From Phialocephala subalpina (taxonomy: Eukaryota > Ascomycota > Leotiomycetes > Helotiales > Mollisiaceae), in contig FJOG01000006.1 in NCBI GenBank assembly GCA_900073065.1, forward strand, positions 912,881-976,880: a stretch of 64,000 nt of DNA, given 5' to 3'. Positions 44,850-55,988 of the stretch are shown one piece after another (within the stretch, counting starts at the first letter, position 1; every line of letters starts with the position of its first letter). A program made the translations under genes and the position numbers. The notes beneath the pieces are model-generated. The model was not told the DNA's origin, made no database searches, and saw nothing but the letters and a program-made list of their open reading frames with translations.

Positions 44850-45104
44850 CTAGACTCTTCGAACATTTGCTAGACAGACCTCGAGGGCTTGTTGCGCGTC
44901 GCCACCGAACTACTCTTTAAAGTGTCCCAGGATCTTCTGGATATTGGTGGTTACGTTCTCGAGCTGTCCCAGGTGGTACTTGTAGGCATTGTTGGACTTT
45001 GTAATGTTCCGCAGTTGCTTGGACATCTGAGGCTTCTCCATGGAATCGGCTTGGAATACGTCGATGTTCTTGATGTGTTGAAGGCGATCTTGAGCCGAAC
45101 AAGT
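44850..45104 (-). pseudogene. orphan C-terminal reading frame with an internal TAG
   Basis: The minus-strand frame from 45104 reads RLQHIKNIDVFQADSMEKPQ, then continues through KQLRNITKSNNAYKYHLGQL to NIQKILGHFKE. It meets TAG at 44912-44910 and continues in the same frame FGGDAQQALEVCLANVRRV to a second TAG at 44852-44850. Both sides of the first stop look like genuine, helix-rich protein, and CAG to TAG (Gln to stop) would explain it. No start or upstream exon is visible, because the stop of the DUF3807-like gene lies only 4 bases upstream. I read it as the leftover 3' end of a gene, or a missed exon. I do not recognise the protein. Confidence 0.45.
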
Positions 45105-45108
45105 TCAC

Positions 45109-45801
45109 TCAATCATCATCATAAGTGATCCGCCGTCTTTGCGCACCATATGTAGGCGCTGCTGTCGAAGACCCTTCCTCGTAATCCAAGCTGCCCAATC
45201 CTTCGTCGACCACATCCCATGTCCTCTTCCTCATATCTGGCTTCACATTTTGCTTGAAGTAGCCTCGTTGCTTCCCCCTCTCCCCCTTCTTTGCTTTCCT
45301 TTTCGAGAAGGGCTGTTTATGATTTGACGACTGCGAAGTGGGTGTTGGTGCATCGGTCAAACTACCAAGCTCGCCGTCTTCGTACTCTCCTTCCTCGGAC
45401 ACAGCTTTGACCTCAAGGTCGTTACTTCTCTTCTCGGGTTGTATTGGGCCGATTATGGGAGGTTCAGGTTCAGGTTCGACCCGGTCTTCTTTCGCCTCCG
45501 CTGCTTTTCTTCGCTCGCGCAATAAGGCTTGGATCTCGGAGTGCCTGAAGATTGCAATTTGCTCATCGGTCAAAGTGCGCTTCGTTCCATCTTCATAGTA
45601 GCCCAGGCCATCGTCTTCCTCCTCTTCCTCCGCATACTGCTCTTCTTCCACAGGCCCGAGAAAGTTAGTTGCAAAATGTTCTACGGCGGTTGGTGAGAAA
45701 TGCGTCGCGTGAAATGCTGCGAGCTCATCCTGGAAGCTATTAACTGTGGGGCTTGCAGACTCGATTGGGAGGCGTACAGGAGAGATGATGGGCGCGGCCA
45801 T
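45109..45801 (-). CDS. conserved fungal protein of unknown function (DUF3807-like)
   Basis: A single exon gives 230 residues. The N-terminal half has the conserved block ELAAFHATHFSPTAVEHFAT, NFLGPVEEEQ, an acidic run, GLGYYEDGTKRTLTDEQIAI and FRHSEIQALLRERRKAAEAK. I associate this with the fungal family DUF3807, from memory. The C-terminal half is disordered with a basic patch (FSKRKAKKGERGKQRGYFKQ) and the end QRRRITYDDD. The basic patch could be a nuclear localisation signal. No biochemical role is known to me. Confidence 0.7.
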   Translation of the reverse strand: MAAPIISPVRLPIESASPTVNSFQDELAAFHATHFSPTAVEHFATNFLGPVEEEQYAEEEEEDDGLGYYEDGTKRTLTDEQIAIFRHSEIQALLRERRKAAEAKEDRVEPEPEPPIIGPIQPEKRSNDLEVKAVSEEGEYEDGELGSLTDAPTPTSQSSNHKQPFSKRKAKKGERGKQRGYFKQNVKPDMRKRTWDVVDEGLGSLDYEEGSSTAAPTYGAQRRRITYDDD

Positions 45802-46368
45802 ATTATAGGCCTGTGGTGAGATTACAAGGCGAAGTGGTATGATAATGTCACATATCGTGGTGTTGCTGGTTGCAAGAGGAGTTTGTGATGCTCATGATCG
45901 GGTAAATATTTCATACGGTGGCCCACAAATCGCGAAGTCACCTGGCGAATTTCCAGATTCGGCTAAGTTCTCTTCCTCGATCTCTGTTTCTTCTTGAGCT
46001 CTTTTGGATATCATAATGTCCCACAGCTCTTAACTTTCTGTTGTTTTGTTTGGAAACGTTCGTCATATCGAGTACCGGAAATGTGATGCCTCGGTGACTT
46101 CAAAAGATCATCCACCAACATGATCTGCCGGAGCCATCCCATCTCGGAATTTGTCAAGCTCTTCATCGTCCCAATTATGTACTTCGAGGTTCTCACAGCA
46201 AGTGCTGGACTCTCACCATGGTCTATGGGCCTCGGCTTGATGGCTGAGCTATTTTACAAGTCATAAACACAGTCATGCCTTTGTAGGTTGTGTTGTACCT
46301 TTTGCTCACGAGCAAATTAACATTCTCTTCCCCTTTGGGGCCTGCATTTCCTATTCTCAAGATTGAAG
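45802..46368. other. divergent intergenic region
   Basis: These 567 bases lie between the DUF3807-like start and the lipase pseudogene. No gene is supported. Confidence 0.5.
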
Positions 46369-47872
46369 ATGAAAAGCCACTTGTCCCTGTTGTCTGGGTC
46401 TCCCTTCTTTCGGTTGCCTTCTCCAGCCCAACCCCAGCTCAGCCAGACTCTCTAGCAGAAAGACAGCTTCTCAACCTTCCATCCAAGATCACAGACCAAT
46501 CTCAAATTGAGTCCCTTGCAGCTGGTCTCGAATCCGATGCCGCCATCCTAGGAGCAGCAGCTTCAGTAGTCATCGACATCGTAGTAGCCATCGTTCCATC
46601 ACCAGCCCCAAAATCAATTCCAGACGTAATATCAAGTGTAGCGAGCATCGGCGCAGCACACCCAACAGACTTCGTCATTGGTGCTTTAGATCTCATCCTC
46701 GATGGACTAGCTCCTAGCGATATCAGCAACCTTCTAGATGCTGAGGGTTCGGAGGAGAATTCCAGCAATAACGATAATCTAATCTCCCCAAGTCTAGCTG
46801 CCTACCCAAGTAAAAGTGCTGGCGATGCCACGTACTCGCTCGACGAGACCGGCTTGAGGTCAGCAATTTATATACCGAGAAACTTCACCTATGGCAGGAT
46901 ACCGGATGCCGTTCTCGTCCCAGAAACCGGAGCTCTGGCAGGAGGCAACTTTGGGCCCAACATAGGGAAGAAGTTCGAAGGCTCAGACTATGCAGATCCT
47001 GTCTATCTCAATATCCCAGGCAAACAACTAGCTGATGTCCAAATTGGTACGTTCTTCTCTTTCCCACTCTCAATCTTTGACAGACATTAATACCGGCGTA
47101 GAAGCCGAATATGTAGCATACGCCGTCAGCTATATCTCCGCCATCTCAAACAACAAGAAGGTCTCTGTACTTTCTTGGTCAACAGGCTCCTTGATCTCAC
47201 AATAGGCCATGACATATTGACCCTCGACCAGATCTATCATTTCGGACTTCATACCAATCAGAGGCGATTTGCATGGGACTGAGATTGCGTATTTCCTATG
47301 TCCGGGCTTTCCAAAACTTGCGTGTGCTCCTGCTATTCTTCAGGTAATGTCATATCCTGTTATGAAGATTCATGTGCTGACTTTCTTTTAGCAAGAATAT
47401 AATTCGACATTCGTTGCGACTTTGAGGAATGCAGGTAGAAGCTCAGCATATGTTCCGACCACGAGCGTGCACAGCATTTTCGATGAGATCATCCAACCTC
47501 AAGAGAACACCGGCGCCTCAGCTTACGTCCTAGACGAAAGTAATGTCGGAGTCTCGAATACTGAGCTGCAGAATGCATGTACAATTGCTCAGCTAGGAGG
47601 TACTCTGTATACACACGAAGGGGTTCTTTATAATGCATTGGCTTTCGCACTTGCGAAAGATGCATTAGCGCATGCTGGCCCCGGAGATCTCAGTAGAATT
47701 GACGTCGTTGCTGGATGTCAGAAGATTGTCACCAGTGGATCGAGTGATGCTGATGTGCTGGCCACGGAGGCGATTATGGTAGAGCTGATTGTTAGGAGCA
47801 TCGACTTACCCGACCAAGCTGTTCACAGAGCCTTCTATTACAAGTTATGCTCAGAAGGATGTTCCTGTGTGA
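46369..47872 (+). pseudogene. secreted lipase-B-like (CalB-type) pseudogene
   Basis: The body matches fungal secreted lipases related to Candida antarctica lipase B: ESLAAGLESDAAILGAAASV, YAVSYISAISNNKKVSVLSW, SDFIPIRGDLHGTEIAYFLC, LRNAGRSSAYVPTTSVHSIF and VSNTELQNACTIAQLGGTLY. Two introns still splice in phase (about 47046-47085 and 47345-47392). Four lesions are visible: a one-base frame loss inside the signal peptide (the frame from ATG 46369 does not reach VWVSLLSVAFSSPTPAQ), TAG at 47213-47215 and TGA at 47228-47230 where relatives have Trp, and a frame change near 47800 after which STYPTKLFTEPSITSYAQ resembles the normal C-terminus. The nucleophile motif reads SWSTGS; the Gln usual after Ser is changed. 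Not functional as read. Confidence 0.8.
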
Positions 47873-48037
47873 ATGAAGATCTGCAATTGGGTATCTGGCG
47901 TTATGCTGTAGAAATGCAACTTTTCCGTCCTGCCCCGAACGCCTGCCAAAATGTCCAAGACCTGTTGTGAGAAGGCGAATAATAGTTTGGACAGCAAGCA
48001 AAATCATGTTCCCATAGCACATATACGATGCCGTGTG

Positions 48038-48867
48038 TCATATGCCAGTGTTTCTCAACATCTCAAGAGCTTGCTTGAAAGCACCAACAACTTGTTCATC
48101 TAGAGTGTTGTCAGCCACGGTTTCCAAGTTCGTCCGCAAGACACTCACATCGACGCTTCTTCTCATCTAGTGAGTCCTCGGCAAGTTGGACGTATCTCTC
48201 ACGAGTGCAAAGACTAGATAGTGTAAGCTCACCCGCACAAGAGGATGGAAAAGGACACTGACCGTTTGGCAGCTCTCTCGTTGTCACGATTCGCGGCACA
48301 TTCGGCCCACCAACCGAAAGACTATTTGCATGTCAACCTCGCCCAAAGGCTATAATCATGAGAACTCACAGCAACCAATTTGTCGAATTCATCCAGTAGT
48401 TCCTCCTCATCTTTGTTGATCTTCGTGATGTCTTCTGTATATCGGCGTCGGAAATCCTCCCAATCGAATGGAGGTAGATCCGACAAGTCGACCTCACCAG
48501 CCTCTTCGATAGGCTCCTCGTGATGACCGTTTGCTTGCGAATGTCCGTTCTCAAGGTTCCCGTTCTGAACATTTGCGTTCTGAGAATGTCCGTTCTGAGG
48601 TTGAGATTCTCGGTATTGTTCTAAGTTCTGAACCTGGACCTTGACCTGAGATTGACTCTGCTTCATTTGGTTCGGAGGCGTGTCGCCATCGACTGTGGGG
48701 GGAGATGTAGAAGGAACCTGTACTTCATCTCCTGGATTGTCTGTATGCTCTGGCTTTCGGGATGTGCTATTTGGGAGAGGCGTCCTGGACGACTTCTGCC
48801 TTTCCCTCTCGATAGCCATTGGAAGTTTGGAAGGGGTTTGAGGTCGAGGTGTGGGAGTTGAAGACAT
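48038..48867 (-). CDS. uncharacterised fungal coiled-coil protein
   Basis: Exons: 48867-48370, 48321-48263, 48213-48149 and 48099-48038, giving 227 residues with all phases consistent. The N-terminal 120 residues are disordered, Ser/Pro/Gln/Asn-rich, with a run of related NGHSQ/NG words (SQPQNGHSQNANVQNGNLEN). The C-terminal half looks folded and helical: DLPPFDWEDFRRRYTEDITK, INKDEEELLDEFDKLVASFG, WWAECAANRDNERAAKRL, TRERYVQLAEDSLDEKKRRY and EQVVGAFKQALEMLRNTGI. I do not recognise a named family. The conserved-looking C-terminus suggests a structural or complex-subunit role. It is divergent from ATG14, 411 bases apart, which may mean shared promoter elements but not shared function. Confidence 0.7.
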
Positions 48868-49278
48868 CACAAGTTCTCCGAAGCCAAGATGACAACTACT
48901 TGGCTTGAGACGGAAGGTGCGCGTGTACTGTTGACCGATGTTGGTCAGGAAGGAGGGTCATCTGGGAAAGCGCGAAGGGTGAGGCGCGTACCCACGGGAT
49001 CCATGGCGATAAGCAAGCGAGATTTCTTATCGGCTCCACGACGATCTGATTCGGCGGGTTGTCCTCGAATCCAGCCTTGCCAACTACAAAGCACTGAAAA
49101 GGATTCACAACATGAACCACTTATAAGACTCGACTACTTCTCCGCATTTATACGTACGCTACGACATGCATCAACTTGACAACTCAACGACCCCCACATT
49201 TGCTTTCACTCTATCGAGACGACAGCATTCCTCTGGACGGAGTCAGGCCCCAGCGGCCTCGTCATAAAAGTCCACGAT
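48868..49278. promoter_or_regulatory. bidirectional promoter, coiled-coil protein / ATG14
   Basis: These 411 bases lie between two divergent starts. No TATA box or known motif stands out. It is listed because both promoters must be here. Confidence 0.45.
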
Positions 49279-50880
49279 ATGCAGTGTGACATATGTTTTC
49301 GCGGCAGTGGACAAGGAGAGAAGAAGCTCCATTTCTTGTGTCCAACTGATGCGCGCAATCTCTTATACGATCCTCGAATCCAGAATGCCCGAGTCCTCCT
49401 CGAGAACGACGCCCTTGATCAGCAAATAAGCTCGCTTCTCACAAAGCAGACCGACAGTGACTCGAAGGCTCCGCGGGAAGTAGCCGCAGATTTGATACCT
49501 GGTGTGCAGGCTGAGAGGGACCAAGCCGTAGACAGGACACAGCAGATCATCACTCAGGCTGATGAGCTACGAGCAAAGGTTGAGAGTGCAAGGGAGGAAC
49601 TTTCCAAGAAGAAGGCACATATTGCTCGCAGAAAGTCAGACCTCGCATCTGCAACGAATGGACTCGATTCTCGGAGGACCAGACAAATCGAAGATGTCGA
49701 GAAGGGCACTCGCATGTCAAAATACAAATGGAACCAAGCGCATGCAACGACAGCCTCTTCCAGAGCATTCCTATGTGGCGAAGCTGCCAAACTATACGGT
49801 CTCAAGAAGATGAGGAAGGTACACGGTGGCCAGGACGAGTATAAAATAGGAGGTGTAGGTATCGTAGACTTGAGAGCTATGAACAGTGAGTTTTCCCTTG
49901 CTGGACAACGTGTATATGCTAACATTCTAGCAGCCGCAAGCCCCGCGCAAATTTCGACGGCTCTTTCACACGTTGTACATCTTTTAATGCTATCTACACA
50001 CTACCTAGCTGTTCGACTTCCTGCAGAAATAACCCTTCCACACCGAGACTATCCTCTGCCAACGATTTTCCCACTCACGTCCTCTTATAAGCATGGGGAA
50101 ATAGCATTTCCAGGCTCCACCCCAGGACACTCCTCGAGCAATAGTCCGACTGCCTCAAGACATGCGGAGCAACCCAGTCAACCCCGTCCTCGACCTCTCT
50201 TTATCAAGAAGCCCCTTCCAATTCTCGCATCAGAAGATCCCGCAGGCTACGGTCTGTTCCTCGAAGGAGTCACGCTGCTCGCATACGACATTGCATGGCT
50301 CTGTAGAAGCCAAGGGGTTCCAGTGGGAGAAGACGGCACCTTCGAAGACGTCTGCAACATCGGACGAAACCTCTACAACCTTCTTATCGGCTCTCGACCT
50401 CGTCCATCGCCTGCAAGTCGTACACCATCTGCCCAAACTACACCCACGAAAGGTGGACGAGACGCAGAGACTGACGGAGAAGGGAAGAAAGATCCCCCTC
50501 CCTCATCAATAGGCAAATACTCCCACGGCACTGCACACTCCTTCCTAGGAAACGCAGAAGGCACCGAATTCATCCGCAGCTGGAAACTTCTCAAACCAAC
50601 AAATATAGCCGACAAGCTGAAAGCAAAACTACTAAGCGAAGTAGCAAATGCTGAATGGGAAGTTTTGGACGAAGATGCTTGGGCAGTAGATGACGAGATG
50701 GGTGACGATGGTGTTGTTGTTGGCGCTAGGAAAGAGGGAGAAAGCACCAGAGATAGAGGGACAATGATGCATGCTGGAATGCAGAGTTTCATGAGTATGA
50801 GGACAGTTATAGAGATGGTTGGCGATGGTGAGAGGAAACCACCCGGGACAAGTGGATGGACGAGATTGAAACCTCGATGA
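49279..50880 (+). CDS. ATG14: ATG14-like subunit of the autophagy phosphatidylinositol 3-kinase complex I
   Basis: Exons: 49279-49885 and 49931-50880, giving 518 residues. The 45-bp intron (GTGAGT, GCTAAC branch, TAG) is 3n long and stop-free; the spliced join removes an insertion inside the conserved DLRAMNTAASPAQIS. The N-terminal cysteines (MQCDICFRG, HFLCPTDARN) are typical of Atg14. A coiled coil spans about residues 55-155 and should pair with Vps30/Beclin. The UVRAG/Atg14 domain follows: SHVVHLLMLSTHYLAVRLPA, EITLPHRDYPLPTIF and YGLFLEGVTLLAYDIAWLCR. Atg14 brings Vps34-Vps15-Vps30 to the autophagosome assembly site. Vps38 is the alternative in the same family; the N-terminal CxxC favours Atg14. 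Confidence 0.87.
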   Translation: MQCDICFRGSGQGEKKLHFLCPTDARNLLYDPRIQNARVLLENDALDQQISSLLTKQTDSDSKAPREVAADLIPGVQAERDQAVDRTQQIITQADELRAKVESAREELSKKKAHIARRKSDLASATNGLDSRRTRQIEDVEKGTRMSKYKWNQAHATTASSRAFLCGEAAKLYGLKKMRKVHGGQDEYKIGGVGIVDLRAMNSEFSLAGQRVYANILAAASPAQISTALSHVVHLLMLSTHYLAVRLPAEITLPHRDYPLPTIFPLTSSYKHGEIAFPGSTPGHSSSNSPTASRHAEQPSQPRPRPLFIKKPLPILASEDPAGYGLFLEGVTLLAYDIAWLCRSQGVPVGEDGTFEDVCNIGRNLYNLLIGSRPRPSPASRTPSAQTTPTKGGRDAETDGEGKKDPPPSSIGKYSHGTAHSFLGNAEGTEFIRSWKLLKPTNIADKLKAKLLSEVANAEWEVLDEDAWAVDDEMGDDGVVVGARKEGESTRDRGTMMHAGMQSFMSMRTVIEMVGDGERKPPGTSGWTRLKPR

Positions 50881-53800
50881 ACGAATGATCGTGGTACATT
50901 TTGGGGAGTTGGGTATTTGGTTGGAGTTTGGCATCTGCATTCACATGTATGATTATAGGTTAGGTCATTTTGGAATCTGATTAGATTGGGATTATTAGAT
51001 ATGTAACATTATATTACTTCCATCCCGAGTATCAAACATGGTTCTCAAAGATCGGACGAAACGACTTGGAAAACGTTTCGAGTATTAGCAACATTGGAAT
51101 GACGACTGGAAATCAACCCTCCCATCCCAATCCAACATGATTCAGCGTCAAGAGCCTCGTTGACAGCCTTCCACGATTCTCAATGTTGGTAATGTTGGTT
51201 CTGGACAAGCTTTTGGTCGCATTGTTGGAGCCACAAAACCCAAAACCACGAACCACATCCTCGGGTCCACCTCCACGTTTCCACCTTGGGCCTGCAACAA
51301 TCAAGCAATGTTGGGTTTCATATTTCAAGCTTAAATTTATAACAAATGATGGAAATTGGAACCGCGAACCGCTGCTGAAATGCGTTTATTCGAAACATTT
51401 GAGAAGTTGGGAAGAAAATATAGAAGTTCATGCATAGTTGAGGTTATTGGGATGGTTTTGATACTAGACTAGGATTGAAGAGAGGTTCAAAAACAGGACT
51501 TCGACGAGCTAATATAGATTGGGACATATTTGAGATATGCAACAAAGTTGCAGAGATCATCCTAACTTGGAATATGACATATTTACGAGACGCAACAACA
51601 CTAGAAATGGCATAGCTCTCACGATATAAACCTGAGAAAAATGACTTCTTGAACGTAGGCTATGACATATTTAAAATACGCAACAAATCCGAAAAAGAGA
51701 TCTGAACACGGAATATGATATGTTTGCGGTAGACGAGCGGCGTTTGTTGGAAATTGCCTATGTCCCTTCCCTTTCGGAACTTTAAGCACTGCCACCTGAA
51801 CCAGAACGAGTACAAAGATTGAGCCTCAGAGCATGATTGCGGGCTTGCATCAGATTCAATCAGATAATCTTGATGCATGTACGTGCGGCTGCGATTCCGT
51901 AATTATGTGAGACTGTGTTGAGACCTTGATTCAGAACATGAGAGTAGATGCTGAATCTTATGCTGGTAGATATTAATCTGAGTCAGAGCATCGACCTCGA
52001 TAGATCCGAAGATCAAGGACTATTTCTGGATGAATAATCACAGCCTCGATTCAGTGGGCTTGTTTTGAAAGTTGCAAAAGAATTCCAAATATGACTAGGT
52101 ATTCTTATAGCAACAGGCTCTGCTATGAATCGTGCTTAGAACCATCTCAGCTCAACCTGTGAATCAACAACAAATTTTTCCATATGATTCGGCAATAAAT
52201 AATCAAACACCACTTTGAAAACAGACAATCTCCTCTCGATATTCTTCAACTCTGACTCGGTCATCCTGTCACAGCCGTGATCCAAGATTCGCATTCACAA
52301 TAGCCGCCAGCCCAGCAAATGAACGACTCAGCTTACCACAACCCACAACAGCCTCACAACCACACCTCAACGGCCCCTAATCATTCCATCTCCCACCCGG
52401 CACTCGCACGTATCAACCATTCAAATCCTATATCGCGTACAAACATTTCAAGGCTGAATCAATTGGTATCGAAACTTTCGCACCCAGCGCGTCGTCACCC
52501 CTCGGCCCTATGAACGACCATGCCGCCAGAATAGCAACAACACACTCCTTCGCTGACAACTTGGCAACAAAGGACCAAAAACTTGGCCTGGCCTTGGCCT
52601 AGAGAGACCTGACTGACCAAGCTTAAATCACCCAATACCATGGAAGAAAGAAAAATGCCTTGATTTTTCACTCTTCCCTGCCGGTCTTTTCGGTCGCGAC
52701 TCAAGCAGCCACCTTGGCCTGCACCGTGAGGAAACTCAGCACAAAAACAAAGAAACTATTGGAAAATATCGAGGACTTCAAACATGTGAATGGACGACCG
52801 CGCGAGAGTGCAACTCTGGAGAGCCAGTAAAGCCACAGAGATTCAGTAGAAATAGTAGGGTTGTATGAAGGAAGATGCCGAACTCGCTCTCGGTCCAGAA
52901 TCCACCTGCTCGTCCACCTGTCTCCATCGACCACGACTCACGACTCAGATTCATCAAATGAACTTTGACTCGTCGTCGAGAGGATTCGTAAGACTCAGCT
53001 GAGCTGCGAAGAACTGTGATAATGCACTCCGATACCGTAATCTCGCTGCAGGTCCCAGGAACAAGAACCAAAAAACAGGAAACCAGGAACGACGTGTCCA
53101 TCAGATCACCAAACAGCCCTACCAGGAACAACATCACTGCATCTTCCTCTCCACAGCAACTCTCCTCATCCTCCAATCCCCAGATAAACTCACCCTCCAT
53201 CACAGAAACTGTTGACAAAGAACCAAGATCTCACCCACTGCAGCATGCAAACTCTTCGTCCCTCCTCCATGATCCCGACATTTGAACTCAGCACGGGATT
53301 CGTTCTTTCGGCGACTCTTGCATCTCACCGAACTTTGTGCAGCCTTTTCTCTGCCCAAGTTCAGCCTTTTTATGCACCTCTCCCCATAATTATCCACCCC
53401 AAGCCTAAAAGTTATGGCCAGCACAAATGCCGCATAAAAACCTTTTCACTTTTGTGCCCTGGCGTACATAAGCAGGCGCACGGTCATCTTTCTGCCCAAG
53501 AAAAAGGCTTCATCGGGAAGTGTTGACGTTTTCGAAACGCGTGTTCATGGGTCTGTCATGAACAACAACACATGTTCCAGACTCTCAGATCGTCTGTCTA
53601 GCTCCCTTTACAAGAACTAAAGATCGTTTCCTTAGATCTGTTTGGTCCGATGCCAATTTCGAAGACAGATTGGACCGTTAAATGCGCTCGGAATATTACT
53701 CGAAACGTCCTGTTGAAAAAATGGGGATCTCCACTTGGCAAAGCTTGATGTCCAAGGCCGGCCTTGCTCCATCCTGACCCCGTCTGATGTCCACCACTAA

Positions 53801-54961
53801 GGAAAATGAGGATGGGGAACAAGGAAATGGCTTCATTTCACTGGCTGACGATACATGAGGATCTCTTTGTCCAGGCTGTCCTCGAATAGGAATCTCTAAA
53901 ATAACATCTTCGTGATGAGGTGATGACCGATGTGACGAATTTCCATTTCCGTAATTATCTCTGATGTGATGCGGATTCCTTCCTTGCGTTGTACAGTACC
54001 AGTACTGCCACACGAGGGATACAGCAGGATAGGCATCACAGCATTTACTTTTGCATGTTTCTCTGTGTTCTCCACACTGCTCCTCCTCGTTCTCGGTTCC
54101 TCGATCAAGGAAACACCAGAAACAGACTTGTTTTTATCGTAGCCAACGTGGTGCAGCATGAAACAAACCTCGGGGTCTGAGATCCTCACGTTTTGGCGTT
54201 GATCCGCTGATAACACAGCGTTTATCCAGCCCTGAAGCCTGAATCCTTCTTTCACTCAGCGTGCCTTCCACCAGTCTTCCAGGCCCCGAGTGCGAATTTG
54301 CATAGGGGCAGGGGTGTCTCGTCGGCCGGAAGTCCGACCATGTTTAAGTTGATTTTCCAAGATTTACCAGCATTTTACCCCTGGCGTAGCGTGGTCCACA
54401 AACCTTCCACCCGAGGGGCTGACCATTCACGACCGCCAGGCACCGCCAAATCTGCTGTCCGTCGTCAGGTACGCGTTGTTAGTGGAGCTTGGCTCTCTCT
54501 GGCCTTCCACTCGAGTCCAAAGCCTTGTAATGAGCTGGTTCATCTCAATTTGCACCCCTGTCGCCGGCTCTGCAGAACCACGCTGCCAGTGCATCCTGGC
54601 TTCTCCCTCCAAATTAATGCCCATCCACACCGTGCAGGGACACACGGCACCATGGAGGCAGGCCCATCGCGTAGTATTACTTCAGCGCCCCAACCCGCCC
54701 TTGAGATCCCTTCTTTCCTTTCCTCACCCTCCTTCCATCGCGAATCCCCCCAGAGAGGACCCAAGGTCGCCGTTGAACACCTTCCTTCAGTTCATATCAC
54801 TCCTTAAATCCATCACTTGAGCAATACATCGCTCGCACGCTCTTTATCATCAACGGCCCCTTTTCCACGAACTCTGATTCAGTATATATCGATCGATTCA
54901 CGAAAACAGAACCACCACTAACGACTCTTGTTAAAATTATATACATAACATACACTTCAAA
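50881..54961. other. 4-kb gene-poor region
   Basis: No supported gene in 4.1 kb. The first part (51.0-52.2 kb) is AT-rich and carries a diverged short repeat, listed separately. From 52.3 to 54.9 kb the sequence is less AT-rich with C/T-rich stretches, and open frames up to 169 codons have no domain or splice logic. The last 150 bases (TATATA at about 54883 and a C/A-rich leader) look like the promoter of the Asp f 4-like gene. Long upstream regions are common at highly regulated secreted-protein genes. Confidence 0.5.
51522..51740 (+). repeat. diverged interspersed short repeat (GACATATTT...GCAACAA)
   Basis: Related 25-base words occur at about 51522-51547, 51574-51599 and 51663-51687, sharing GACATATTT followed by 7-8 bases and GCAACAA. 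A fainter copy is at about 51714 (ATGATATGTTTGCGG). Differences are mainly C/T and A/G changes. No coding content. It may be a decayed minisatellite or a piece of an old element. Confidence 0.5.
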
Positions 54962-55988
54962 ATGCGTTACTCAACAGCATCTGGCATGGTGATGGCTGCT
55001 CTCAGCATTGGTGAAGCCGTGGCTGGTCCGGCTCATGCCCACCTCCACCGCAAGATCCACGAGAAGAAGGAGTAAGCATTGCACCATTGAAACAAATGTT
55101 TCTACAGGACTAACATGAACGCACAGTGTCGACTGGGCTACTCTCAACTGGGATGATATGGGAATTGATTGGTCTTCCGCCTGGGCTGCTGGACAAGCAA
55201 CGAAGACATCTGCTGCTGTCGCTGAAGCTACCGCTGCCACAGTCGCGACGACTACCGCTGCTGCCGTTGTTGCCGCCACCACCAGCGCTGCTGCTGCCAA
55301 AGCCACTGCTTCCAGCTCCAGCCTTAGCACAGATCTCTCATCCCTCATCGACGACGTCGAACTGCTCTTCGACTCCTTGGTTGGAATCTCAAACACCCGA
55401 ACCAGCTTCGGTTCCTCAACGGCAGCATCAGGATCAACTGGTGACAACTACCTCGGAAACGTCGGTAGCCCATACGCTGCCAACATCATGAAGGTGTCTT
55501 CCGCTGCCGACTACGACTATACCATCACATTCACGAACACTAAAGGTTCCGGAATGACCGTCAACGTGTGGCAGAAGGTTGGACCTGATATGCAACTCCT
55601 TTCCGGCTCGGCACTCGCGCCAAAGAATACCTCTCTTACGATGTACCTCGCGAAGGGCGCCTCCCAGACCGTTGCGTTCCAAGAGAACACGCAAATAGGA
55701 TGGGCAGAGGCATGCAGCGACTTGGCTGAGTCTGGAGCCTATGCCACTACTTGGGGTGAGGCCAACTTCGTCAGCACTGGTTCCGGATACGATGTTTCTG
55801 CTATCATGAACCCAAACAACAACAACTATGATATGACCATCACCAGCGAGGAGGCTCCTGCTTGCACTAGCTCAAGAACCGAGAACATGTGGTTGACCGC
55901 CACCGACCCAGTTGGCACCAGTGACGGAAGCTGCTACATCGCCCAGAGCTCGGCGCACTTGACTGTGGAGATGGGAGGAACTGTTTAG
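54962..55988 (+). CDS. secreted Asp f 4-like protein
   Basis: Exons: 54962-55071 and 55127-55988, giving 323 residues. The signal peptide is MRYSTASGMVMAALSIGEAV ending at about AVAGPA. A short conserved piece (HAHLHRKIHEKKEVDW) is followed by an Ala/Thr-rich linker (about 60-110), then a beta-rich domain: GDNYLGNVGSPYAANIMKVS, DYDYTITFTNTKGSGMTVNV, FQENTQIGWAEACSDLAESG and the end SSAHLTVEMGGTV. This is the layout of fungal Asp f 4 family proteins, extracellular or cell-wall proteins of unknown biochemical function. The last 207 coding bases and 43 bases beyond are duplicated in tandem, so a second copy of the C-terminus follows the stop. Confidence 0.8.

Noticed and set aside
54298..54820. 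Plus-strand frames of 114-169 codons before the Asp f 4-like gene
   Set aside because: Two overlapping Pro/Ser/His-rich frames without domain or intron logic; probably promoter or leader sequence.
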